Shown piece by piece: positions 18,777 to 27,511 of a DNA stretch of 32,743 nucleotides. Origin of the DNA: Acidimicrobiia bacterium. Lineage in GTDB: Bacteria; Actinomycetota; Acidimicrobiia; Spongiisociales; ZC4RG35. The translations under genes and the position numbers were made by a program. The stretch covers positions 1 through 32,743 of the forward strand of contig JARDZU010000006.1 of the NCBI GenBank assembly GCA_029240695.1, read 5' to 3'. Every line of letters begins with the position of its first letter. The first letter of the stretch is position 1. The notes under the pieces were generated by a model, which was given only the letters and a program-made list of their open reading frames with translations, did no database searches and was not told the origin of the DNA.

Positions 18777-20419
18777 CTGCCCTCCGCATACTCGAGACGA
18801 AGTCCAGGAGCCTGCCCGGCGTCTCCTTCGAAGGCAACAGCCGCTCGTCGTCCGGCCCCCTCCGCGCGCACGACCAACCTCAGGCTCCCTCCGGGCTCCC
18901 ATCCTGGCGACGCGACGATCTCCCTGATGACCGCCGACAAGTCCGGAGTCTGCTGAAAGACACCGCGCTCCTCGTCGTCCCATCCCGCGGGCGCCCATGT
19001 CACGGCCTCTGTCTCTGCACTGCCCTCGTCGATGACACCGCTGATGGAGAGCACCAGGTCGGAATCATCGACCCCGGCAGCGGTGAACTGGACGTGGGCG
19101 CTCCTGACGGTTGAGTCAGCGGACACGTTCAGTCCAGGAAACTCCAATGCCACCGTGCTGTCAGAGTCGAAGACGAGGGTGGTTCCAGCTTCCACCGTGC
19201 CGTCAGTCGCCAACTGTCCATCTTCCTCCGCAGCCGATACCGCGGTCCGCCTCACCGACCAGTTCGAAGGTGTGGTGGCGATGTCGGAGGGCAGGGGCAC
19301 ATGTGGCAGGTTCGTCGGGCTGTCTCCACGCGGGTTCCAGCCGGTCTCGATGGCAAGAGCCGGATTGGGGGCCCCGGCTACGACATCCCAGGGAACGAGC
19401 TTGAAGTTCTGGTTCCCCGAATCGTTGTCCCCGTCCTGCGCCACGAATAGCCCGTTGGGAAATCCGGCACCCAAGGGAGCACTCATCACATCGATGCCAT
19501 CGGTGCTGCTGGTGCCGTCGATCGAAGCGGAATCGACGATCTGGAAATTCGAGACGTGCTCATTGTCTCCGGTGCGGTTGTACGTTGCGTACTGCCCCGA
19601 GCCCTGACTCGACGCGATCAGATAGCCGGCTCCGTCAGGGCCGTAGTAGATCGTCAGTCCCTCCACGTCGGCCTCCAAGGTCGAACCGACCTGATCGACG
19701 GGGACGCGGGAGGAGCCGCCGCCGGGCTCTGCCTCATATTTCCAAATGCCCACGGCTTCCTCCGCAACGTACAGGTAGGCGTGGTCGTCGTCGGCGACAC
19801 ATCCTTCGGCGGTGCTCTCCATGGAGATGTCACGCACCTGGGTCGCGGTCACTCCGCCCGCACCCCCGTCCGAGAGTTGGAACTGGCGCACCGGCCCGGA
19901 CCCGTCCGAGGTGACAAAGACGAAGAAGGTCCCGGTCTCGGGGCTGCGATAGAGGCACACGCCGAGGACGTCCAGGCCAGTAGCGATCGGCGAGGCCACC
20001 TCGACGAGCTGGCGGGTCTGGGGATCGACTCGGTGGATGGTGATGGCTTCATCGTCCTGTTCGCTGGTGACCACGATGTCTACCGGCTGGCCGGCCAGGG
20101 GAAAGCCATGGCGTATGTCGACGTTGTTGGGACGGATCCCGGCGAGATATTGGATCTGGCGGCCATCGAGGGCATAGACGGCGAGACCGCCTTCCTTGTC
20201 AGTTCCGATGACGGTCGAAAGCGCCGGGTCGGTGGGATGGAGCCAGATGGCTGGGTCGTCGGCCGCATCACCGCCGTTGGGAACCGGATCGGTTTCGACG
20301 GTCGCGGTCACGTCGGTCGTTTGGGCCTGCGCCGGCAGCCAGGACTCGCCCACCATCACTGATGCCACGATGACACCGACGACGAGCGCGCTTAGAACCC
20401 GCGGGCTCCTCCTCCACAT
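18773..20419 (-). CDS. secreted beta-propeller phytase (3-phytase) with C-terminal beta-sandwich domain
   Basis: signal peptide; GDAADDPAIWLHPTDP, RPNNVDIRHGF, TAEGCVADDDHAYLYVAEEAVGIWKY, ADVEGLTIYYGPDGAGYLIASSQGSGQYATYNR, TDGIDVMSAPLG..GLFVAQDGDN. Confidence 0.93.
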   Translation of the reverse strand: MWRRSPRVLSALVVGVIVASVMVGESWLPAQAQTTDVTATVETDPVPNGGDAADDPAIWLHPTDPALSTVIGTDKEGGLAVYALDGRQIQYLAGIRPNNVDIRHGFPLAGQPVDIVVTSEQDDEAITIHRVDPQTRQLVEVASPIATGLDVLGVCLYRSPETGTFFVFVTSDGSGPVRQFQLSDGGAGGVTATQVRDISMESTAEGCVADDDHAYLYVAEEAVGIWKYEAEPGGGSSRVPVDQVGSTLEADVEGLTIYYGPDGAGYLIASSQGSGQYATYNRTGDNEHVSNFQIVDSASIDGTSSTDGIDVMSAPLGAGFPNGLFVAQDGDNDSGNQNFKLVPWDVVAGAPNPALAIETGWNPRGDSPTNLPHVPLPSDIATTPSNWSVRRTAVSAAEEDGQLATDGTVEAGTTLVFDSDSTVALEFPGLNVSADSTVRSAHVQFTAAGVDDSDLVLSISGVIDEGSAETEAVTWAPAGWDDEERGVFQQTPDLSAVIREIVASPGWEPGGSLRLVVRAEGAGRRAAVAFEGDAGQAPGLRLEYAEGR

Positions 20420-20455
20420 GGAAAGGCATGTTAATGGTGACCGCCATCAAGCAGT

Positions 20456-21382
20456 TCAGAACGGGCTTGGTGCGCTTTCTGCCGGCTCGGTGACCCGTGT
20501 ACCGACGTAAATCCCGACGCCCAGAGCGATCAGGTAGCCGGCGACGATGACGATCAGAGCGGGAAGCATGTTGTCGAATCGGGCTGCAATCCGCGAGCAA
20601 ATAACGACCAAGACGAACTGAGGAATCGAGGCCACCACCGCGCCCAGCCAGTTCTGCCTGACCCTGTTGACCAGGTTGGCCGTGCCGGGACGAAGCCGGA
20701 AGATGATCGGCTCGAGCAGGAGCAGTCCCAAGCAGGCCGCAGATCCTGCGATCGACGGTGGACGGCCGCCCCCACCGGCTGCAGCCACCCAGAGGAATGC
20801 CCCCACGGCCACGAAGGAGCCCTCCATGCCCAGCGAGACGGCCACCTTGGGCCAGGCGAGAAGGGTGATCGGCAGAGCAGCTGCCATGAGAACCAGAGCT
20901 TGTTCCGTGTCGGGAACGGCAGCAAAGGTGCCGAGCACAGCAAGTGTGAAGTAGATGACGCCGAGTCCGAGACGTTGGTTGCGTGTCTCGAAGTCATTGA
21001 TGAGAAATCCACCGACCGGGATCAGCACCGCCATCAGGACCCGAACCCAGGTCAGGTCGGTGACAGTCGCACCGAAGCCCAGCCACACCGAGCCAGGCAC
21101 CGCAGCCAGTATCTGCACCCAAGCCGGGGCCCGGGTCAAGCGCACGATCAGGACTCCGATGGCTATCGCTGCGAGGGCGGGGACCGCAGGCCCGAGTGGC
21201 TCAGCCACGAGGTACAGGCCACCAATCGTGGCGATCGCGACGAGCAACCCGGCAATTGGCATTGGGGGTCGATAGCGGCCAGTCACAAATCGAAGGGCCC
21301 AGCCCAGTGCTAGCGCCAGTACACCAAGGCGGAGCCCGGTCGTGAAGAAGCCCGTCTCGAAAAGAGCGAGGAGATCGGACAC
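20456..21382 (-). CDS. polytopic membrane protein of unknown function
   Basis: 308 aa with about eight or more hydrophobic segments; codirectional with flanking secreted-protein genes. Confidence 0.65.
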   Translation of the reverse strand: MSDLLALFETGFFTTGLRLGVLALALGWALRFVTGRYRPPMPIAGLLVAIATIGGLYLVAEPLGPAVPALAAIAIGVLIVRLTRAPAWVQILAAVPGSVWLGFGATVTDLTWVRVLMAVLIPVGGFLINDFETRNQRLGLGVIYFTLAVLGTFAAVPDTEQALVLMAAALPITLLAWPKVAVSLGMEGSFVAVGAFLWVAAAGGGGRPPSIAGSAACLGLLLLEPIIFRLRPGTANLVNRVRQNWLGAVVASIPQFVLVVICSRIAARFDNMLPALIVIVAGYLIALGVGIYVGTRVTEPAESAPSPF

Positions 21383-21406
21383 GGAGGCGATTCTAGAACG
21401 GGGCTC

Positions 21407-23068
21407 TCAGCCGCAGCCCGCCGGATACCTCACATGTTGGTCTGCGGACACGCCCTCGAGGATCACAATCTCCCCTTCGCCCGGGGGGTTGAGCTGGATG
21501 TCGACTTGCTCATGGTCGCCGAGCCCGAAATGGGCCACGGGTGCCACTCCCGAGGAGTAGCCCTGAGTTGTTGTTATCTCACGGGCACCGAGCAACGCGG
21601 GCGTCTCCCCCGCTGTGCCCGACTCGTAGACCTCTATCCGCCACCCGAGGCCGGATCCCAATTCGCTGCCCATGGAAACTTCCAGCCAGTGGCCCGACGC
21701 GGTCTCGTTGCGCAACATCAGTGAGGGCAGTGCCGGGTCGAACTCCACCAGAAAGACGTCGAGTCGCCCGTCCCTGTCGATATCGGTCGTGGGCCCAGCA
21801 ACCCAGTACTGAGCGCTCCCCAAACCTTCCGGAGCGCTGAACACGGGGATGTCGCCGTTGAGCCCTGTGTGCCGGAACACGGCGGGCCGGGTGCCGTCTG
21901 CGGCCGAAGCCGTGGCAACCAGGTCGGGCCAGCCGTCGTTGTCCATGTCGTTGAGCTCGACATGCGGGCCTTTGGTCGGGAGCCCGACCAGTCCGGCCGC
22001 CTCGGTCACTTCCTCGAACTGCGCCCCTCCCCTGTTGAGGAACAGACGCACCGGGACCATGGCCCCATCGTCGATGGTGCTGTTGAAGTGGTGACCTACG
22101 GCGATGTCCAACAGACCATCGCGATTGACGTCTGCGATCGAAGCTCCCGTGACCAGATCCTCGTCACCGATCGGCGGCCAGGCGAAAACGGAGCTGTCGA
22201 CCTGCTGGAACGACTCGCCATCGGCGACGAATAGCTGATTCGACCCTGCCACGAAGATGTCCTGGCGGCGGTCCCCCGTGAGGTCGGCCACCGCCACCCC
22301 GAGTCCGACGATGCTCTGGGGCAGGCCCGCCGCCGCTGTGACGTCCGTGAAAGCGAGATCCCCTTCGTTTCGGAGCAGGACACTCCCGCCCTCATCGGCG
22401 GTGATGAACAGGTCGAGCAGGCCATCTAGGTCGTAGTCGAGGACGGCAACCGACCGCCCGGCAAATTGGGTGGGGAGCCCGGTTCCCGCCGGGACCAGCG
22501 AGCCCCCGTCGTTCCGCAGTATCTGTGAACCTGGCGCAGAAGGCTGGTCGTCGTCCCAGTTTCGGGAGATGACCAGGTCGAAGTCACCGTCCGAGTCCAG
22601 ATCGGCGGTGGTCCCACCGCTGGTTCTGGCGAACATGTCGGGGAGGCTCTCGTCGGCGGCGAAACTGGCGTCCGACGATAGGAGCAACTGGTCCGGGGCC
22701 GGTCCGTCGGCGCCCCGCGCCTGATAGATCTCGGTGTCACGATCGGCGAACGTGCCCATGAAGAGGTCGGGCCGCGTGTCGCCGTTGAAGTCTCCCCACA
22801 CCCCGGCGTGCCCGTACATGCCGACCAGAGGTGTCACCATGCCCAGAGCCTCGGTCTGATCGGAAAACCCGATCGCGGCCTCCCCGTCCCCAGGCGCTGC
22901 CGTCCAACAAGTAAGCCTTCCACCTTCAGCGACGGTGCCGGTGGTGCCTGAAGAGGTACCTCCCGGGTCTGTCTCCGCCCCACTCGTGGCGGGAGTTCCT
23001 GCCTCGCCCCCGGACGTGCACGCAGTCAGTACGACCAGAGCCGCCACTGTCAGCATCCGGCGACTCAC
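21407..23068 (-). CDS. FG-GAP/VCBS-repeat lipoprotein with C-terminal ASPIC/UnbV-like domain
   Basis: lipobox-like LVVLTACTSG; repeats DFNGDTRPDLFMG, DLDSDGDFDLVIS, DYDLDGLLDLFIT, DLTGDRRQDIFVA, DVNRDGLLDIAVG, DMDNDGWPDLVAT, DIDRDGRLDVFLV; C-terminal GHWLEVSMGSELGSGLGWRIEVY..GYSSGVAPVAHFGLGDHEQVDIQ. Confidence 0.88.
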   Translation of the reverse strand: MSRRMLTVAALVVLTACTSGGEAGTPATSGAETDPGGTSSGTTGTVAEGGRLTCWTAAPGDGEAAIGFSDQTEALGMVTPLVGMYGHAGVWGDFNGDTRPDLFMGTFADRDTEIYQARGADGPAPDQLLLSSDASFAADESLPDMFARTSGGTTADLDSDGDFDLVISRNWDDDQPSAPGSQILRNDGGSLVPAGTGLPTQFAGRSVAVLDYDLDGLLDLFITADEGGSVLLRNEGDLAFTDVTAAAGLPQSIVGLGVAVADLTGDRRQDIFVAGSNQLFVADGESFQQVDSSVFAWPPIGDEDLVTGASIADVNRDGLLDIAVGHHFNSTIDDGAMVPVRLFLNRGGAQFEEVTEAAGLVGLPTKGPHVELNDMDNDGWPDLVATASAADGTRPAVFRHTGLNGDIPVFSAPEGLGSAQYWVAGPTTDIDRDGRLDVFLVEFDPALPSLMLRNETASGHWLEVSMGSELGSGLGWRIEVYESGTAGETPALLGAREITTTQGYSSGVAPVAHFGLGDHEQVDIQLNPPGEGEIVILEGVSADQHVRYPAGCG

Positions 23069-24462
23069 GGGAGATGGATCACGAGGAGGACGACCTCCCC
23101 GAAGCCGTCGTCCGCGCCGAGCGGTCCGGCGTTCGCACCCATGTAGATCGTGTCGCCGGCGGGTGACACCGCCATGCTGAATGTCCCGCCGAGACGCAAC
23201 CCGAGACCCTCCTCTGTGAGGGGATTGAGCTCTGCCATGACCGTCTGCTCACCGGTTGCGGTGTCGACACTGGTGAGCGCGCCGCCGAATGCCCAGGCGT
23301 CGCCGTGGGCATCAGGCATGAAGAAGAATCGATCACCCGAGGGGTGAATGGCCATGGTTGCGGTGTATTCGGCCGGATTGCCGAGGCCCTCGATCGACCC
23401 GTCTGGATTTAGAACGAAGAACGCGTCGGGATCCCGGGTGACCGCGAACACCCTTCCGTCCTCGGCCGGCGTGGTCGAAGCCCTGAGCCAGTCACCGGGC
23501 ATCTGGTGGGGGTGAGTCGTCACCTCGTTGGTCGCCGGGTCATAAACCGACAGCTCGCCACCGCCGATCGAGTAGTACGCCCGCCCCTCGCCATCGACCA
23601 TCACGTTTCGGAACCCGGAATGCGGCGACGCCGGGCCTTCGAAGACCAATTGCTCACGCAGGACGTTGTAGACGAAGAACGGGCCGGCGTCGACGTTCTG
23701 AGCCTCCGCGATCGGGTCGATCGCCTCGCCGTATACCAGTCCCAGGTCCGACGATCCCGCCAGCGAGGGAATGCCGTGCTCCTGGATTGGGACTCCCAGG
23801 GCTGCGATCGTGCGCTGCTCGGGATCGAGTCGGAAGAGATAGTCCCCGGTGTAGGACGACCCGTACTGGAGATCACGGTTGGTGCCCCAGTAGGAGGCGA
23901 AATACACCTCGCCACAGGGCCCGGCGGCCATCTGACCGTGGACCTTGCCGTATCCCCAGGCCCCCGGAGTGTGATCGACGTAGGACAGGAGATCGCCGAG
24001 TGTGCTGAGCGTCCCGGTCGCCGGGTCGTACTCGTAAACGAAGGAGTTCCCATCAGGGCCGAGATGGTCGCCTATCGCAGAGACGAAACGGCCATCGTCC
24101 AGGGCTATGCCCTGACCCCACATGGTCCAGGGGTCGCCCTGGTAGTCGGGCCGCGGGTACACCACGCCCTCGACTTGCATCCCATTCACTTCGCCGAGGT
24201 CAACCAACTGGGCGCTCGGGCCACCAACGTATGGCTGACCGGGTGGGACATCGCATGACGGGTCGACAGCCCCGGTGACTGGGGTCGACTGGCTCGTCTC
24301 AGGCTGTGTACTCGATGTCTGCCCCTGTGTGGTGGGCGTCGCCGCTTCGGGGGAGTTGGGATCTGAATCCCCTCCGCCCGCCAGTCTGCTCCCGAGAAAC
24401 CACCCGCCGGCCAGGGCTACCGTCAACCCCCCGACGACCAAAACCCATTTCCACGCCCCCAC
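23065..24462 (-). CDS. membrane-anchored/secreted beta-propeller-like protein
   Basis: N-terminal TM, Ser/Thr/Gln linker, repeated FVYEYDPATGTLSTLGDL / LFRLDPEQRTIAALG / LSVYDPATNEVTTHP segments; ATGA overlap with the downstream gene. Confidence 0.7.
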   Translation of the reverse strand: MGAWKWVLVVGGLTVALAGGWFLGSRLAGGGDSDPNSPEAATPTTQGQTSSTQPETSQSTPVTGAVDPSCDVPPGQPYVGGPSAQLVDLGEVNGMQVEGVVYPRPDYQGDPWTMWGQGIALDDGRFVSAIGDHLGPDGNSFVYEYDPATGTLSTLGDLLSYVDHTPGAWGYGKVHGQMAAGPCGEVYFASYWGTNRDLQYGSSYTGDYLFRLDPEQRTIAALGVPIQEHGIPSLAGSSDLGLVYGEAIDPIAEAQNVDAGPFFVYNVLREQLVFEGPASPHSGFRNVMVDGEGRAYYSIGGGELSVYDPATNEVTTHPHQMPGDWLRASTTPAEDGRVFAVTRDPDAFFVLNPDGSIEGLGNPAEYTATMAIHPSGDRFFFMPDAHGDAWAFGGALTSVDTATGEQTVMAELNPLTEEGLGLRLGGTFSMAVSPAGDTIYMGANAGPLGADDGFGEVVLLVIHLP

Positions 24463-24639
24463 GGCATGCCCTCCCGTCTTCGTGACCGGACGATAGTGCG
24501 TTCTGCATATTGTTTGACCACGGAGGGCGGTTACACTCTCATTCGTCTAGGGGGGGCGCACACGCAAACCGTGGTTTACTTGATTCGACGCCGACTTCAT
24601 TCGATGCGGCGTCCTGGGCGTTGAGGGGTTTGACAGGAA

Positions 24640-25644
24640 ATGAGCGAACGCGATCCGAGCATCTCGGTCAAAGACCTGACCAAGGTCTATGAGCCCTCGC
24701 CCACGTGGATGAAGCTCATGGTGAAGAGCAACATCAAGAACGCAGTGGTCGCGCTCGACGGCATCACCTTCGAGGTTGGGCCCGGTGAGATCTGCGCTGT
24801 GGTCGGCCCCAATGGTGCCGGCAAGACCACGACGTTCCGCATCCTCCTCGGTCTCACCACTCCATCTACCGGGACCGCCACGGTTGGTGGATACGACGCC
24901 CAACACGAGTCGGTCGCAGTCCGACGCATGGTCGGCTGGATGCCTGGCCAGGACGTCAGCCTGCTGGGCCGCCTCACCTGTGTCGAGAACCTCCGTTTCC
25001 ACGGCCGTCTCCAGGGACTCAAAGGTGAGGATCTCAAAGGGCGGATATACGACTCCCTGGCCAAGGTCGGCCTCTCCCATGCCGCTGAGCATTCCGTCTT
25101 TGCCCTCTCCTCCGGAATGCGGGCACGACTCCAGCTCGCCCGTGCCCTGCTGCATAGCCCAAGCGTGCTGATCCTCGATGAGCCCACAGGCGCCATCGAC
25201 CCGGTAGCTGCCCACGAGCTCCTCGGCCTGATCATCTCCATCGTCGAGGAAGAGCGGCTCGCCTGCATGATCAGCTCGCACCGTCTCGAGGAAATCGAAG
25301 CCCTCCACTCTCACGTCGTCCTCCTCGACAAGGGGCGGATCCGGTACGACGGAGACCTCGATGAGTTGAGAGATCTCGTGGACCGGGAGCAGCTCGAGAT
25401 CGAGTTCAAGACCGACGAGAGTGCCCGTCAGGCACGAAAGCTCATCGACGCCGCCGGTCTGGGTGAGTCGATCACCGTCGAGGGATCCCAGCTGACGACG
25501 GTTCTGACCTCATCCGAGACGACGACCGGAGACGTCCTCGCAGTTCTCGAGACGGTGGCACCAGAGGTGGTGCATCTCCAGGAGGTGCAGCGACCGCTCC
25601 GCGACCTCCTCGCCGACATGTATCGGGAGAAACAAGCGAAATGA
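24640..25644 (+). CDS. ABC transporter ATP-binding protein (ABC-2/DrrA-like)
   Basis: VVGPNGAGKTTTFRILLGL (Walker A), ALSSGMRARLQLARALLHSPSVLILDEPTGAIDP (signature and Walker B), ISSHRLEEIEAL. Confidence 0.93.
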   Translation: MSERDPSISVKDLTKVYEPSPTWMKLMVKSNIKNAVVALDGITFEVGPGEICAVVGPNGAGKTTTFRILLGLTTPSTGTATVGGYDAQHESVAVRRMVGWMPGQDVSLLGRLTCVENLRFHGRLQGLKGEDLKGRIYDSLAKVGLSHAAEHSVFALSSGMRARLQLARALLHSPSVLILDEPTGAIDPVAAHELLGLIISIVEEERLACMISSHRLEEIEALHSHVVLLDKGRIRYDGDLDELRDLVDREQLEIEFKTDESARQARKLIDAAGLGESITVEGSQLTTVLTSSETTTGDVLAVLETVAPEVVHLQEVQRPLRDLLADMYREKQAK

Positions 25645-26510
25645 GTGTCGAGACCAAGGCCCCGGAAGCGGAGGAGCACGGGCGTCGCAAGAAGCGGCGC
25701 TCACCGAACAGACCCACCCCTTCGATCGCGGTTGCGTTCCTCCGCATGGATGCCATCGAGGAATTCAGCTACCCCATGTCGCTCATTCTCAGCGAGCTTG
25801 GAACCGTCCTGCCGGTTCTGGTCTCGTTCTTCATCGGCGACCTGGTCGGTGAGTCGGCCGAGGTCGGTGGCGACTATTTCACCTTCGCCGTACTCGGGTT
25901 GGCGGTGTCCGCGATTCTCCAGGGCGCCTTGAGCGGGTTCGGAGGCAACCTGCAACGCGCCCTGAACCGGGGCTCGCTGGAGACCCTGTTGGTTGAGCCG
26001 GTCCCGTGGACGTTCCTCCCATTTGCCATGAATCTCTGGCACACCATGATGGGAGTGCTCGAAGGGGCCATCATTCTCGCGATGGGTGCCCTGCTCGGGG
26101 CGGAGTACCTGGCCTCGGGGTGGTGGGAGTTCCTCGTCCTGCTCGTGCTGGGGATACTTGCTTGCACCGCCATCGGGATCGTGTCGGCAGCCATCCTCAT
26201 CATCTCGAAGCGGTCCAAGCCCTTCCTCACTCTATATGGCATGGCGGCGTCATTGCTCGCCGGTGCCGTGTTCTCCGTCGACCAGCTTCCCTCCTGGCTG
26301 CAGACCCTGTCCTGGGCCATCCCACACACGTATGTCATCAACGCCAGCCGCGCCGTGCTCATGGAAGACCCGGGCACGTTCGTCGTCCCGTTCCAAATGG
26401 CAGTCATCGCACTCCTTGCCTTCAATGTGGTGGTGCTCGCTGGTGGTCTCTGGCTGTTCTCCCGCTCACTCGAGTACGGGAGAAAGATGGGCATGCTGAG
26501 CGGCTACTAG
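25641..26510 (+). CDS. ABC-2 type transporter permease
   Basis: 289 aa with about six hydrophobic segments; start overlaps the ATPase stop (ATGA). Confidence 0.87.
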   Translation: MSVETKAPEAEEHGRRKKRRSPNRPTPSIAVAFLRMDAIEEFSYPMSLILSELGTVLPVLVSFFIGDLVGESAEVGGDYFTFAVLGLAVSAILQGALSGFGGNLQRALNRGSLETLLVEPVPWTFLPFAMNLWHTMMGVLEGAIILAMGALLGAEYLASGWWEFLVLLVLGILACTAIGIVSAAILIISKRSKPFLTLYGMAASLLAGAVFSVDQLPSWLQTLSWAIPHTYVINASRAVLMEDPGTFVVPFQMAVIALLAFNVVVLAGGLWLFSRSLEYGRKMGMLSGY

Positions 26511-26518
26511 GCCGGCCC

Positions 26519-27511
26519 GTGCCCTTCGACCATCGACCCGACGTCCCTGGAGCCGATGTGCTGCAGAGGGCCCTGGTGGCCCTGGCGGACAAACACTCGA
26601 TCGCGCCGGAGTCCCTGACCTGGAGGGTGGGCGACCGCAACGACCGCAAACGCTCGACGCTCTTCCCCTTGACCTTACGATCCACCGAAGGAACGGTGGC
26701 GACGGCTTGGTACAAGACACCCTACTTTCCGCCAGCAGAGCAAGACTCCCGACATCTGGGCCGGGCACGCGAGGCCCTCAGTCGGGGCGACGAGATGGCG
26801 CGACGTTTCATGGAGCTCGCCGGCGAATCCTCAATCGCCATCAACGAGACGCTGGCCTTCGACGAAGACACGCTCGAGGTGGTGACCCTCGGGCTGGAAG
26901 GCGAGCCGATGGGCAACCCGTTGCAGTTTGCCTTTACTGGCAAGAGTCGAACCAGGGCCTTGGCCGCTGTGGCAGCAGTCGGACAGGCGGTCCGGTTTCT
27001 CGAGAGTTTCCCCCAGCCCGAGCCTGGCCCAGAGCTGGACCGCATCTGGAAGGAGACGGAGCGAAAAGTCGAGTCCATCGGGCCGCTGCTGTCAGAGGCC
27101 GATCGGAGGAGTCTCGAGACCCATCTCGGCGAGCTGTTCGACTTGGCCTCAGCCGACACCCACGGAGTAACCGTCTCACACGGAGACCTCAGCCCCGGGA
27201 ACGTGATAATGATGGACGACGGCACCGGTCTGATCGATTTCGGCTGGATACCCCAGCTTCGTGGCTTCGACCTCTCCCGATTCGCTCATCGCCTCCGGTA
27301 CACCACCACGTCGTTCCGACCCTGGACCGAGGCTCTGATTTGCGCCGTCACGGATGGGTATGGAGACCCGGATGCCGCCTCCCGACCCGGATGGCAGTTC
27401 TCGGAGATGCAGCGGTTGATGGGCACGATTCAGCGTCTCGAGCGGAAAGGTGAGGGGGGTCGGAGATCGGCAGGGCGTGCCTTGGCCGAGATCCGGGCGG
27501 GGCTCACATGA
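26519..27511 (+). CDS. APH/choline-kinase-family phosphotransferase
   Basis: VSHGDLSPGNVIMMDDGTGLIDFGWIPQ matches HGDxxxxN ... DFG; GTG at 26519 follows the permease stop; the longer ORF from 26006 overlaps the permease and is rejected. Confidence 0.85.
   Translation: MPFDHRPDVPGADVLQRALVALADKHSIAPESLTWRVGDRNDRKRSTLFPLTLRSTEGTVATAWYKTPYFPPAEQDSRHLGRAREALSRGDEMARRFMELAGESSIAINETLAFDEDTLEVVTLGLEGEPMGNPLQFAFTGKSRTRALAAVAAVGQAVRFLESFPQPEPGPELDRIWKETERKVESIGPLLSEADRRSLETHLGELFDLASADTHGVTVSHGDLSPGNVIMMDDGTGLIDFGWIPQLRGFDLSRFAHRLRYTTTSFRPWTEALICAVTDGYGDPDAASRPGWQFSEMQRLMGTIQRLERKGEGGRRSAGRALAEIRAGLT

Noticed and set aside
26006-26518. N-terminal extension of the 501-aa ORF ending at 27511
   Set aside because: Overlaps the ABC-2 permease in another frame; APH homology begins after the GTG at 26519.
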